This document shows, piece after piece, positions 35,942 through 45,773 of a DNA stretch of 64,000 nt. This stretch comes from Vibrio algarum (GTDB taxonomy: Bacteria > Pseudomonadota > Gammaproteobacteria > Enterobacterales > Vibrionaceae). A program made the position numbers and the translations under genes. The stretch covers positions 1,054,001 through 1,118,000 of the forward strand of contig NZ_JAQLOI010000003.1 in NCBI RefSeq assembly GCF_028204155.1. The letters are read 5' to 3'. Below the pieces are notes generated by a model. The model ran no database searches. It was not told where the DNA came from and saw only the letters and a list, made by a program, of their open reading frames with translations. Numbering within the stretch: position 1 is the first letter of the stretch; each line of letters starts with the position of its first letter.

Positions 35942-37408
35942 TTAAAGATCCCTTAAAAAACGTATTAGATTTTCTCTTTCAGTCTTATCTAATTTTAATA
36001 CCGCCTGTTGTTGAGGCTGAGCTTCTCCTCCATGCCATAAAATTGCTTCCATAATGGTTCGTGCGCGCCCATCGTGCAAAAATGTGGCGTTGGGGTCGAC
36101 GGTTTGCGTAAGCCCTAGTCCCCATAGGGGAGGGGTTCGCCACTCATTGGCTTGCGCTAAAAACTCAACTTGAATATCCCCTTTGACAAACTGGCTGTTT
36201 TTATCAAAGTCCGTTAACTCAATACCCATATCATGTAATAACATGTCTGTGTATGGGTATATTTTTTGTTCTGATAGTTCTGGGAATTCAACGGAACTTA
36301 CTGTTGTGTAGCTTTCATTGTGGCATTGATTACAGCCAATCTCGTTAAATAGAGCCTTACCTGCTAATACATCTTCTGCATATGCATTGCGCCGTTGGGG
36401 TACGGATAAGTGGTTAGAATAAAAAGTGACCTTATCTAAAATTCTACTTGATACCTCATAGTTATATTCCCCTGTTGTATCGCTATTTCCGGTAGGGGCT
36501 TCAAGGCAGTCTTTTTGTTTTGGCATGCAATTTTCTATTTTAAATAACTCCGTCGTTAACCCCATGTCACCCAAAAATGCTCCCGCTACTTGCTGATGAA
36601 TAGTTGGTTGACCCGCTTTCCAACCAAAACGGCCTAAGATCACACCGTTATCTGCAATTGACCAGACAAAGTTAGCTCGCCCTGAAATACCGTCGTTGTT
36701 CTTGTCATCTATATCTTGGTTGTCAATAACCTGTTGCGCATCTATTAGGGCTAGTAAGCCTAAGCCGATCATCGGAGGGGCAACTCGAGCGGAAAGTACG
36801 GTATCGTCATTAATTTCACAGCCATTGGCTTTTATATGCCAAATGGGTTTTCGTAGTTCAATGCTATCACCATCAGCGAATGTGATGTATTGGTAATCAT
36901 AACTAACGGCTTGGCTGGCTTCTTTTTTTATACCAAAGTTTGCTTGATGTTGTAATTGACCACCAATACATGTGTCTGGCACGTTTGCTACTAGAGATTG
37001 ATTGATCGCGGCTTTTTGCTCTTCACTTATATCGCTTTTTGAGGCGCGTAAAAGCATGCTATTAAAGTCGGTCCCGCGCTGTCCATTAACGGATTCTGAA
37101 GCGTGGCCACGACCATCTCTAACATGACAATCTTGGCAGGCGTTGTTATTAAAAAGTGGGCCTAAGCCATCCTGTGAGCTAACTGAACCCGCACTTTGTG
37201 CCCATGGTTCTTCAAAAAACTTGTTACCACCATGAAACTGTAAAAGACTTTTGCCTGCCTTCATATTGGCAGAAGGTGATGAAAAAGCAGAGGCAAACTC
37301 AGATTTAACCGACGTATCACCTGCGGATAAATGCTGTTTTTGATCTACTTCTGCTGCAAAAACGGTCACTGAGAATACGCAGATTAATGGGATGAACGAT
37401 TTTTTCAT
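35942..37408 (-). CDS. Di-heme oxidoreductase family c-type cytochrome (DHOR, DUF1111)
   Basis: This 488-aa exported protein has a signal peptide (MKKSFIPLICVFSVTVFAA) and two heme c sites, ACQDCHVRDGRGH near residue 95 and GCNQCHNES near residue 360. ATFLHDGRARTIMEAILWHG near the C-terminus is typical of the di-heme peroxidase-like family. It probably acts in periplasmic electron transfer tied to iron acquisition. It follows an imelysin-family gene in the same leftward unit, a recurrent pairing, and the pair is under a candidate Fur site. Confidence 0.9.
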   Translation of the reverse strand: MKKSFIPLICVFSVTVFAAEVDQKQHLSAGDTSVKSEFASAFSSPSANMKAGKSLLQFHGGNKFFEEPWAQSAGSVSSQDGLGPLFNNNACQDCHVRDGRGHASESVNGQRGTDFNSMLLRASKSDISEEQKAAINQSLVANVPDTCIGGQLQHQANFGIKKEASQAVSYDYQYITFADGDSIELRKPIWHIKANGCEINDDTVLSARVAPPMIGLGLLALIDAQQVIDNQDIDDKNNDGISGRANFVWSIADNGVILGRFGWKAGQPTIHQQVAGAFLGDMGLTTELFKIENCMPKQKDCLEAPTGNSDTTGEYNYEVSSRILDKVTFYSNHLSVPQRRNAYAEDVLAGKALFNEIGCNQCHNESYTTVSSVEFPELSEQKIYPYTDMLLHDMGIELTDFDKNSQFVKGDIQVEFLAQANEWRTPPLWGLGLTQTVDPNATFLHDGRARTIMEAILWHGGEAQPQQQAVLKLDKTERENLIRFLRDL

Positions 37409-37480
37409 TTTTAAAACTTCTTTTAACGAGAAAAAGACAACCCTAGAGCTGTCTTCAAAAGGGGTGTGAAGGTAGCGAAA

Positions 37481-38764
37481 TTAATCACCGACTGCATCGA
37501 GTGATAGGGCGTGAATTGAGAGTAATTCTTCAACAGAAGTAAACGCAGAGTTTAGGTCTGTTAGTTGATAAACTGCAGCATATGCGGCTTGTCTCTCTAT
37601 ACCATTGTCATTCTGACCAATAATTTGATCGAAACGAATTGGCATGTCTTGCTCACCGGCATCGAAGACGACTTTCATGTTTTTTTCTATGTTATTGAAG
37701 GCAGAATCAAATTGTTGGTATAGAGATGGGCTTTTTTGCTTAATTAAATCAGAGACGCTGTCACCCGATATTATCGATCCATCCACTTTGTAATAATGAC
37801 CATAAAAGGCGTTGCGAATGCCTTGAAGGTTATAGTAAATAGCCACATGGCTTAAATCACTGAAGCAATCATGCTCTTGTTCTGGGTCTCGACCTTCTAA
37901 GCCTTCATTCATACGTGCAGAAGCTAGTTCATCGGTTGCCATTGCTTTCATAGAAAATAGGATATAACGAATGCCATCTTCTGAAAGGATAAAGTTGTTT
38001 GCTAATGTGCCTTGGGTCGAAACCGCTTGTGCACTCCATTCGTTTGCCATGGTCTCTAGGTCATCGACTAATAACTGTGTGACAACACTTAAGTATTCGC
38101 GGCGGCGGTCACAATTCGAAGCGCTGCATAGATCACTTGCATCCGTTTGGAAGTCATTGACGTTGCGCTCTCCGGCACCCGCTTTTGTGCCGTTTAGATC
38201 TTGGCCCCATAATAGAAACTCAATGGCATGATACCCAGTGGTTACATTTGCTTCACCACCAACACCATTTTGATCTATCAAGTATTGTGTCGTGATTGCT
38301 TTGCCATTTTTTTTGTTGATGATCCCAGAACTATCATTCCCTTCAACGTAATCAATGGCTTGTTCATCAAGTGGCCATGCATTTACTTGGCCTTCCCATT
38401 CGTCGACGCTCGCTACACCACCGCTACTTTCTAGGCCTGCACCAATAGTGATGTCGGTATCCCAACGCATAATTTCTGACTGTTGATAAGGTATACGAGC
38501 CAGTTTGTAGGCCGCCTTCGCATTATTAAGGTTTTCGTTAGTCGGGTTCGCCAACAATGCTTGTACCGATTGTTGTAAGGTTTTTGCGGTAATTAGTGAA
38601 TCAGTGTAAGCGGCATGCGCCATATTTATGTAGTTTGCTTTAATCAATTGCTCGGTAACTATTCTAACTTGTTGGTCTGGTTTTGTTTCACTTTCTGCTG
38701 TGGCGCGTCCAACAATAGCTGCAAGCGATAAGGCGACGATAGATATGGTTTTTTTTGTGAACAT
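37481..38764 (-). CDS. Imelysin family (IrpA-like, peptidase M75) protein
   Basis: The 427-aa exported protein begins MFTKKTISIVALSLAAIVGRATA (signal peptide) and contains the GxHxxE motif in GYHAIEFLLWGQDL. These are hallmarks of imelysin/ICMP-type iron-regulated proteins. The upstream half has IPYQQSEIMRWDTDITIGAG and NAWPLDEQAIDYVEG. I chose the ATG at 38764, with AGGAAG eight bases upstream; the longer frame has no such support. The gene leads the operon with the di-heme protein, directly downstream of Fur-box-like sequences. Confidence 0.9.
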   Translation of the reverse strand: MFTKKTISIVALSLAAIVGRATAESETKPDQQVRIVTEQLIKANYINMAHAAYTDSLITAKTLQQSVQALLANPTNENLNNAKAAYKLARIPYQQSEIMRWDTDITIGAGLESSGGVASVDEWEGQVNAWPLDEQAIDYVEGNDSSGIINKKNGKAITTQYLIDQNGVGGEANVTTGYHAIEFLLWGQDLNGTKAGAGERNVNDFQTDASDLCSASNCDRRREYLSVVTQLLVDDLETMANEWSAQAVSTQGTLANNFILSEDGIRYILFSMKAMATDELASARMNEGLEGRDPEQEHDCFSDLSHVAIYYNLQGIRNAFYGHYYKVDGSIISGDSVSDLIKQKSPSLYQQFDSAFNNIEKNMKVVFDAGEQDMPIRFDQIIGQNDNGIERQAAYAAVYQLTDLNSAFTSVEELLSIHALSLDAVGD

Positions 38765-38807
38765 GTAGTTATCTTCCTGATATAGAACTGCGTAAAATAA
38801 TCTTTTT

Positions 38808-38851
38808 ATGATAATTGTTATCATTTGCATATCGTAGTGATTATCATTTAC
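38808..38851. promoter_or_regulatory. Fur-box-like sites upstream of the imelysin operon
   Basis: ATGATAATTGTTATCAT at 38808-38824 is a near-perfect palindrome in the pattern of the Fur consensus (GATAATGATAATCATTATC). A second element, GTGATTATCATTTAC, lies at 38837-38851. They lie 44-87 bp upstream of the imelysin start and 66-109 bp upstream of the divergent hydroxylase gene. Iron repression of one or both is inferred. Confidence 0.8.
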
Positions 38852-38916
38852 AAAAACAAGCGTTCAGTTGATAATAATCAAATTAATTAATATAAATTTC
38901 TGATAGGAGGGCGATT

Positions 38917-39789
38917 TTGGATTGGATTGAAACGGTTATATCACCGCTAACTTTTCTAATTTCACCAGACAAGCGAGTTTATTGGTTGTACTTGTTAAGC
39001 AGTGGTCTCATCGCTTATTGGATTGCTGGTAATCAGTTATTTCGATTCAAGCTTTGGTTTAATGCGTCTAGCTTTGTTGATGTGTCATGGCTCATTATTA
39101 ACCAATGGTTATTTAAGCTATTACTAGTGCCGATGATGGCATTGCAAATTAGTTATGCACTATCGGTTAACCAAGTGCTAATTGGTGTTTTTGGGATTGG
39201 CAACTACTGGCAGTTAGACCCATTCTGGGTTATGTTCTTGTTCACTTTTTGTCTGTTTATTGCTCAGGATTTGTTTAAATTTTTGGTGCATTTTATGATG
39301 CATAAAATACCCTTGTTGTGGCGTTTTCATGCTGTACATCATAGTGCAACGAGCATGACTCCGTTGACCTTATACCGTATCCACCCTGTTGAAATGTGTC
39401 TTAATGCTGTCCGGAGTCTATTCATCGGTGCAATCGTGACAGGTTTATTTTTATACTTGTTTAAAAACAAACTCGCTATAACGCAAATTATGGGGGTGAA
39501 TGTGTTTATCTTCGTATTTAATATGTGTGCAAGTAATTTGCGCCATAGTCCAGTTTGGTTGGGATTCTCAAAACTAGAACACCTCTTTATTAGTCCAGCA
39601 CAGCATCAAATCCATCATAGTTTGGATCGTAAACACTTTAATAAAAATTTCGGCTCAGCCTTGGCCATTTGGGACAAGTTGTTTAAGTGCCATCTTTTAA
39701 GTAATACACAACAGGTGCATGGCTTTGGATTAGATAAATCAACCATTAATCGAAATACAATTAAACAGCAGTGGAGTGGCATTCGTTAA
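38917..39789 (+). CDS. Sterol desaturase / fatty acid hydroxylase family membrane protein
   Basis: The 290-aa integral membrane protein carries the three histidine clusters of the di-iron hydroxylase superfamily: HFMMHKIPLLWRFH, AVHHSATSMTPL and HQIHHSLDRKHFNKN. It would hydroxylate or desaturate a lipid. The start is a TTG, strongly supported by AGGAGG exactly six bases upstream. The gene diverges from the imelysin operon, and the Fur-like sites lie between them. Confidence 0.88.
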   Translation: MDWIETVISPLTFLISPDKRVYWLYLLSSGLIAYWIAGNQLFRFKLWFNASSFVDVSWLIINQWLFKLLLVPMMALQISYALSVNQVLIGVFGIGNYWQLDPFWVMFLFTFCLFIAQDLFKFLVHFMMHKIPLLWRFHAVHHSATSMTPLTLYRIHPVEMCLNAVRSLFIGAIVTGLFLYLFKNKLAITQIMGVNVFIFVFNMCASNLRHSPVWLGFSKLEHLFISPAQHQIHHSLDRKHFNKNFGSALAIWDKLFKCHLLSNTQQVHGFGLDKSTINRNTIKQQWSGIR

Positions 39790-39892
39790 TATCATCGAGT
39801 GTTGCAAAGTGGATTAATAAGGCGTTGTAGACAAAAGAGAGTGGTTAGCTTGATTATCATTTCGTGTCGAATCTCGACAGATCGCTTTATTG

Positions 39893-39927
39893 AAATAGGC
39901 TGAAACAGAAGTCTGCTCAGCCTATTT
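39893..39927. terminator. Bidirectional terminator between the hydroxylase gene and glgC
   Basis: A perfect 11-bp stem, AAATAGGCTGA/TCAGCCTATTT, extends inward through CAGA/TCTG. It lies between two convergent genes and has A and T flanks usable in either direction. Confidence 0.75.
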
Positions 39928-39973
39928 GGTATACATCATACTCCGTAAGTATTTGTCTTATGGAGTCATGCAA

Positions 39974-41191
39974 CTAGTCAAACACATATGATTCAGGCAC
40001 TACCACAATGCCTTTTTCAGAAATGGTAAAGTGTTTAGCATCTTCTACTGGGTTGAGCCCTATTTTGGTGCCATTGGGAATTTTAACGTGTTTATCAATA
40101 ATACAATTTTTAAGCTGACAGTTTTCGCCCACTTCTACGTGGTCGAATAAAATACTGTCGGCGATAGTTGCGCCATCATTGACGCGCACATTGGATGAAA
40201 GAACAGAATTCTGTACCGAACCACCAGAGATAATCACACCACTTGAAATTAAGGAGTTAATGAATATTCCTTCGTTACCTGTTGCTGATGAGGTGGTTCT
40301 TGCTGGTGGTAATTGTGGTTCATAAGTACGAATTGCCCAATCACGCTGATATAAGTCCATAGGTGGGACGGGTTCTAATAAATCCATATTGGCTTGATAG
40401 AAAGAGTCGATTGTACCCACATCGCGCCAGTATGCATCTTTAGTTACTCGTCCAGAATCGCCACCGAATTTATGAGCAAATACTTTATTTTGATTAATCA
40501 GGTCTGGAATGATGTTTTTGCCAAAATCGTTGCTAGAGTCTGGGTTTTCTGCATCTTTTTCTAACGCGTTGATTAACGCCTCGGTAGTGAAAATATAGAT
40601 TCCCATAGACGCCAAGCTTCTTTCAGGATTATCGGGTAGCGAAGCGGGTTTACTTGGTTTTTCCTCAAATGCGACAATTTTGCTTTTGTCATCAATGGCC
40701 ATTACACCAAACTCTGTCGCTTCTTTGATTGGTACTTCCATGCACGCAATCGTCAAATCCGCACCTGTCTTCTTATGGCGTTGTAGCATAGGGTCATAGT
40801 CCATGCGGTAGATATGGTCGCCAGAAAGTACCACTACATACTCTGCTTCGCTACGTGATAAAAGCCATAAATTCTGATAAATAGCATCTGCTGTACCGCT
40901 ATACCATTTATCACCTTTTCTCATTTGAGGAGGAACAACGGTAACGTATTCACCTAACTCTGGATTAAATACTGACCAACCATCTCTTAAGTGTTTTTGA
41001 AGTGAGTGCGACTTGTATTGCGTAAGTACTAAGATACGTCGTAAGCCGGAGTGAAGGCAGTTGGTCAAAGTAAAATCAATAATTCGGTATTTCCCACCAA
41101 ACGGAACCGCTGGTTTTGCCCTATTATCGGTCAATGGTGAGAGGCGAGAGCCCATTCCACCGGCGAGTACTACCGTTAAAGTGTCTAGCAT
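39974..41191 (-). CDS. glgC: Glucose-1-phosphate adenylyltransferase
   Basis: GlgC makes ADP-glucose from glucose-1-phosphate and ATP, the committed step of glycogen synthesis. The 405-aa product has the nucleotide-binding loop VVLAGGMGSRLSPLTDNRAK. It also has KPAVPFGGKYRIIDF, the catalytic region VVLSGDHIYRMDY, FEEKPSKP and the C-terminal left-handed helix repeats (IADSILFDHVEVGENCQLKN). I chose the ATG at 41191, with AGGGAG eight bases upstream, over the GTG inside that site. It is a monocistronic leftward gene with no other glg gene beside it. Confidence 0.95.
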   Translation of the reverse strand: MLDTLTVVLAGGMGSRLSPLTDNRAKPAVPFGGKYRIIDFTLTNCLHSGLRRILVLTQYKSHSLQKHLRDGWSVFNPELGEYVTVVPPQMRKGDKWYSGTADAIYQNLWLLSRSEAEYVVVLSGDHIYRMDYDPMLQRHKKTGADLTIACMEVPIKEATEFGVMAIDDKSKIVAFEEKPSKPASLPDNPERSLASMGIYIFTTEALINALEKDAENPDSSNDFGKNIIPDLINQNKVFAHKFGGDSGRVTKDAYWRDVGTIDSFYQANMDLLEPVPPMDLYQRDWAIRTYEPQLPPARTTSSATGNEGIFINSLISSGVIISGGSVQNSVLSSNVRVNDGATIADSILFDHVEVGENCQLKNCIIDKHVKIPNGTKIGLNPVEDAKHFTISEKGIVVVPESYVFD

Positions 41192-41375
41192 TTTTATCAC
41201 TCCCTGATTAAGTGCATTTGATATTTACGGATTGTTTTACAGATAACAATTCAAGTATCGAGCCAATAATTAACCTTATGAATTATATGATTATTTGAAA
41301 ACTCACTAATTTTTACGCACCATATTAGGGCGAGCTAAAAATGCTGGCGCACCAATATAAGGCGGTTCGCCATTT

Positions 41376-42257
41376 TTATATGCGACTAAATGACTCTTTT
41401 ATGGTGTCTATGAACCAGTTATAACGGTTAGGAAGAGAGCGATACCGCTTTTGCACCAGATACAAGGGTTCTTTAATTTCTTCTGTTAGAGGTAATATGG
41501 ATATCTGATCTTGTGAGGGAAAGGCGTTTACCGCACTTTCGGGAAGGAGAGTAAAACCTAATCCTTTTGCAACAGGATTAAGGATTTGACTCAGTTGATT
41601 AATATAGCCAGTGTGGGGAATATTATTCAACTCGTGTTCTTGATTACAAGTGGATAAGAATTGCAGTAAATAATGCTCGCAATCAGGATGATTGATCACA
41701 CCGAGGGAGATTAAGTCATTTAACATCCAGTTCTGAAGATCAAAACCAAAAGGTACAACTAAACAGAGTTTTTCCTCTCCAATGAGTTGGTACTCTAGCT
41801 GAGGAGAAGGTATTTTTTGTGTGACGATACCTAAGTCAATTTTGCTACTCAATAACTCGTCAACAATGCGATAGTTTGGTGCTGATTCTAAAGAGACAAA
41901 TAGAGCAGGGTGGTCAATTTGTCGGTCGAGAAAGAGCACCTGAAATTGCATGCAAAGAGAGCCAGACATCGCAAATAAGCATTTACCTGCATGAGGAGAG
42001 TCAACTTTTACTGCTTCTATGAGTTCGTTTTCTTTGCTCTGCAAAGCTAAAGCATATTGGTATACCTGTTGACCCGCATCTGTAAGTTCGAACTGCTTAC
42101 CATTTTTTTCAAGTAGTTCTACATTGAGTTGCATCTCTAGCTTTTTGATGTGTTGACTCACTCCTGGTTGTGTCATAAATAATTTTTCGGCTGTTTTTGT
42201 GAAGTGACCGACTTCAACCAAGGTAATAAACGTATTGAGCCACTGAGCGTTAAGCAT
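41376..42257 (-). CDS. LysR-family transcriptional regulator
   Basis: The 293-aa protein has the LysR N-terminal helix-turn-helix (FITLVEVGHFTKTAEKLFMT, then QPGVSQHIKKLE). A periplasmic-binding-like effector domain follows. It diverges from the five-gene Lol-like locus that starts at 42485 and might regulate it. The 228 bp between them are AT-rich without an obvious LysR box that I can place confidently. Confidence 0.92.
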   Translation of the reverse strand: MLNAQWLNTFITLVEVGHFTKTAEKLFMTQPGVSQHIKKLEMQLNVELLEKNGKQFELTDAGQQVYQYALALQSKENELIEAVKVDSPHAGKCLFAMSGSLCMQFQVLFLDRQIDHPALFVSLESAPNYRIVDELLSSKIDLGIVTQKIPSPQLEYQLIGEEKLCLVVPFGFDLQNWMLNDLISLGVINHPDCEHYLLQFLSTCNQEHELNNIPHTGYINQLSQILNPVAKGLGFTLLPESAVNAFPSQDQISILPLTEEIKEPLYLVQKRYRSLPNRYNWFIDTIKESFSRI

Positions 42258-42484
42258 GGAGGTGAGCCTTGTTTCAATAAAAATAAATTATTAAAATAAG
42301 GTTAATTGATAATTATTATTAAATCTAGTGCTGTATTTTTTTCTGTTATTTAATCTCCGATAGCGTTGATAAACGACAATGATCATCATGCAGAAACTGT
42401 TTTCTTACATTGCTTTCTACTTCTAAATAATATTTCAGTTCACGTGCTATATTTACTCTAGGTATTTGATATTTGGATACAACT

Positions 42485-43236
42485 ATGTGCTCTTTACCCA
42501 AGTTGCTTGTTTTAGTACTCATGTGTTTTTCTTGCTCTGTGTTTGCTGAGTCAGCTTACGATATTGTCGAAAAATCGGACAAACAAATGCGCGGAGATTC
42601 TAGTTATACCGTATCTACTATGAATATTATTCGGCCAGACTGGACTCGGAGCATGAGCATGAAAAGCTGGACAAAAGGTAAAGAGCTCTCTTTGGTCCTA
42701 GTGACAGCACCAGCAAAGGATAAAGGCAGCGCTTCTCTTAAGCGTCAGCGCGAGATGTGGAATTGGATTCCTGGTATTGAGCGTATCATAAAAATCGCGC
42801 CATCTATGTTGAGTCAATCCTGGATGGGTTCAGATTTTACTAATGACGATCTAATTAACCAATCGTCTATCGTGGTCGACTATGATCATACGCTTATCCA
42901 TGAAGAACCGTTTGATGGTGAAACTACCTATGTCATTGATGCTATTGCGAAGCCAGACGCGCCAGTCGTGTGGAGCAAGGTGCGTCTATGGATTTCAAAA
43001 GAGACTTATCTGCAACGCAAAGTGGTATTTTATGATGAGTTCGACGAGCAGGTTAACCTCATGCAAACCTTTGATATAAAAGAAATGGGGGGCAGAATGC
43101 TAGCAACTCGCATGGAGATGATACCAGCGGAAAAAAAGGTAACAAAACAGAGTTGATAACCCATGAAGCACAGTTTGATTTTGAAGTAGGGGATGAATTT
43201 TTCTCGCAAAGCCAGATGAAGTCGCTGCGTGACTAA
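42485..43236 (+). pseudogene. LolA-like outer membrane lipoprotein-sorting protein, one frameshift
   Basis: The exported protein (signal peptide MCSLPKLLVLVLMCFSCSVFA) resembles COG2834-type LolA-like carriers, which shuttle lipids or lipoproteins across the periplasm. Visible family sequence includes KGSASLKRQREMWNWIPGIE and MLSQSWMGSDFTNDDL. The frame breaks at a run of seven As (43131-43137). One more A gives GNKTELITHEAQFDFEVGDE and a natural end, KSLRD, at 43236, for about 250 aa. It is first of a rightward five-gene locus with ABC permeases, an ATPase and an outer membrane protein. Confidence 0.82.
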
Positions 43237-43301
43237 AAGAAATACAATGAGCAACATTATCTGACCAAAAGAAACAGCACAGCGAATGATAAGGGATGAG
43301 C

Positions 43302-44530
43302 ATGTTAGTTAAGTTAGCGTGGCGTAATCTATGGAGGCAAAAACGGCGTACGTTTTTGACGGCTTCCGCTTTGGCTTTGGCTCTGTTTCTTTCTCTGTTA
43401 GTTAGAACGCTTCAAGAAGGGACTTATCAAGCAAATATTGAAAACTCCGCTCGATTTTATACCGGTTTAATACAGATTCAAAACATCGAGTATGCGGATA
43501 GCTTAAGTATTGATGATGTTATTGGTTCCTCAGAAGATGTTCTGGCACCCATCCAATCCAATCAAAATATCAGCGTTGTACTGCCTCGTATTGAGTCGTT
43601 TGCATTAGCCGCTTCGGGAGAAAAATCTAAAGGGGTTATCGTAATGGGCGTTGAACCAGACAAAGAGGACCGTTATTCGAAAATCAGTGAAAAAATGGTG
43701 TCAGGAGAGTATCTAAATGCGGATGACAAACAGGTTCTCGTCGGAGAAGGCCTTGCTGACTTTTTTGATTTGTCTGTAGGGGACGAGCTTGTTTTGTACG
43801 GACAAGGGTATCGAGGTCAAACAGCGGCAGGGTTATACAAAATTAAGGGAATTATTCACTTTCCTTTACCCCAGCTCGACAACCAATTAGTTTATCTTCC
43901 CCTTAAATTAGCGCAAACGTTGTACAGTACTGATAATTTTGTAACAGCATGGGTACTGCATACAAAAAAATCAGCAAGTTAAATCAAACTGTTGCGCAAC
44001 TGAACCTCAGCTATGGCGATAAATATAAGGTGAGAGACTGGAAAGACTTAGCACCTGAATTAGCTCAGCAGATCGCAATGGATAAAGCAGGGGGTATCTT
44101 TCTTATTTATGTGCTTTACGGTGTGGTTGGTTTTGGCCTATTTGCAACAATATTAATGATGACGCTAGAACGCCAAAGAGAGTTTGGCGTTATGTTAGCG
44201 ACTGGAATGCTGCGAAATCGTCTATTGCAATTAGTTGCCATAGAGTCAGTATTCATTGCCTTTATCGGTGTGATTTTAGGTTTGATTTTTGCGTTTCCCG
44301 TGCTGACTTATCTATATTTCAACCCAATTGAGATCACTGGAGAGTCGGCTCAACTTATGCGTGACTCGGGGTTTGAACCCATAATGCCGGTACTCTTAGC
44401 ACCTTACCTGTTTTTTAATCAAATAGTAGCTGTGTTAGTTATCTTGGTTCTCAGCCTTATCTATCCGATGATCCGTATCTTGAAGCTGGAATTAGTAAGC
44501 GCCTTAAAAGGAGGTGCACATGCTCGTTAG
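43302..44530 (+). pseudogene. FtsX/LolE-like ABC permease 1, one frameshift
   Basis: This protein has the MacB/LolCE layout. An N-terminal helix (MLVKLAWRNLWRQKRRTFLT) is followed by a large periplasmic domain and three C-terminal helices (FLIYVLYGVVGFGLFATILM, then TLERQREFGVMLATGM). The break is at a run of seven As (43964-43970). Adding one A turns LHTKKSAS-stop into LHTKKISKLNQTVAQLN and restores about 409 aa. I chose the ATG at 43302, with AAGGG six bases upstream. The stop overlaps the next gene's start by 11 bp. Confidence 0.85.
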
Positions 44531-45754
44531 ATTAGCGTGGCGTAACCTTTGGCGTAATAAGCTTCGAACCGGAATTATGTTAGGTGCGATGGTCTTTGGC
44601 TTAATGGGCGTGGTTGTCATGATGGGGTTTATGTCTGGCATGGTGGATAACATGGTTCATAATGCGATTGCATGGCAAACCAGCCATGTTCAGATCCAAA
44701 ATAAAGAGTATGTTGAAAACCCTGATATTACCGCCACTATTATTGAACCCGAGGCCATTATTGGAGAATTGAGGATAAACCCAGACGTACTTGCGTGGTC
44801 AGGGAGATTTTTGGTTGATGGAATGATCGGTTCGGCAAGAAGTACAAGAGGGGTCAGAATCAACGGAGTTGATATTGAATCCGAAAGTCGCCTCACGCCA
44901 ATAACAGGCAGTATAACCGAAGGTGAAAGCCTAACTAGCGAGGGTCGTAACCCGGTTTTAGTCTCACAGAAAGTAGCGGGTAGACTGAAACTTCGTATTG
45001 GTTCAAAGGTGGTGATTACCTTTACTGATGGGCAGGGAGAGATGACGGGCTCTGCTTTTAGAGTGAGAGGTTTTTTCAAAACACCTAACACTACTTTTGA
45101 CGACAATAACGTCTATGTGAGAAAAGCGGATATTGAAAAAGTGGCCCATATGGTAGGTGTCCATGAAATAGCGATTCTTTTGCAAGACGAAATCAATACA
45201 CAAAGCCTTAAAGACCTATCCAAAACAATTGCTGGTTTAACCGCTATCAGTGCTTCTCAGAATAGCATCCGCGATTGGACTGAAGTTCAACCCATGTTGG
45301 CATCCATGATCGCTACGATGGGGATAAGTAACCTCATCATGTTGGTGATTTTTGTTATCGCGATGGGGTTTGGTATCGTTAATATCATGTTGATGTCTGT
45401 TTTTGAACGAACTCAAGAATTTGGTGTGCTGATGGCGGTTGGTATGCAAAAGCATAAGATTTTTATCTTGATCATGCTGGAAACAGTGTGGCTCGGAGTT
45501 TGCGGTGCAGCGCTTGGACTCATTGCCTGTATGGCGATGATTCAGGTTTTACAATTTACTGGTTTGCCTTTGGGGAAAATGGCTGAAGGTCTAGGAGCGT
45601 ATGGTGTTGATACGGTGCTTTATCCTAGAGTATCGACATTTGAGTACCAGACCATATTTCTGACGGTGGTGTTTTCAAGTGTTGTTGCTGCGATTTATCC
45701 CGCGCGCCAAATACTAAAACGCAACCTGCCGAAGCTATGTCAGAGAAGCATTGA
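44520..45754 (+). CDS. FtsX/LolC-like ABC permease 2 (natural stop masked by a frameshift)
   Basis: This second permease has the same layout as the first: MLVRLAWRNLWRNKLRTGIM, a periplasmic domain, and C-terminal helices with SVFERTQEFGVLMAVGMQKH. AAGGAGG lies just before the ATG at 44520. As given, the frame runs on into the ATPase gene to 46484. Adding one base in AACC (45723-45726) changes KRNLPKLCQ to KR(K/N)PAEAMSEKH with a stop at 45752-45754. That is the usual permease C-terminus (PxEAM), so the fusion is almost certainly false. Confidence 0.83.
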
Positions 45755-45773
45755 TTTATCCAAGAGAGTGAAT

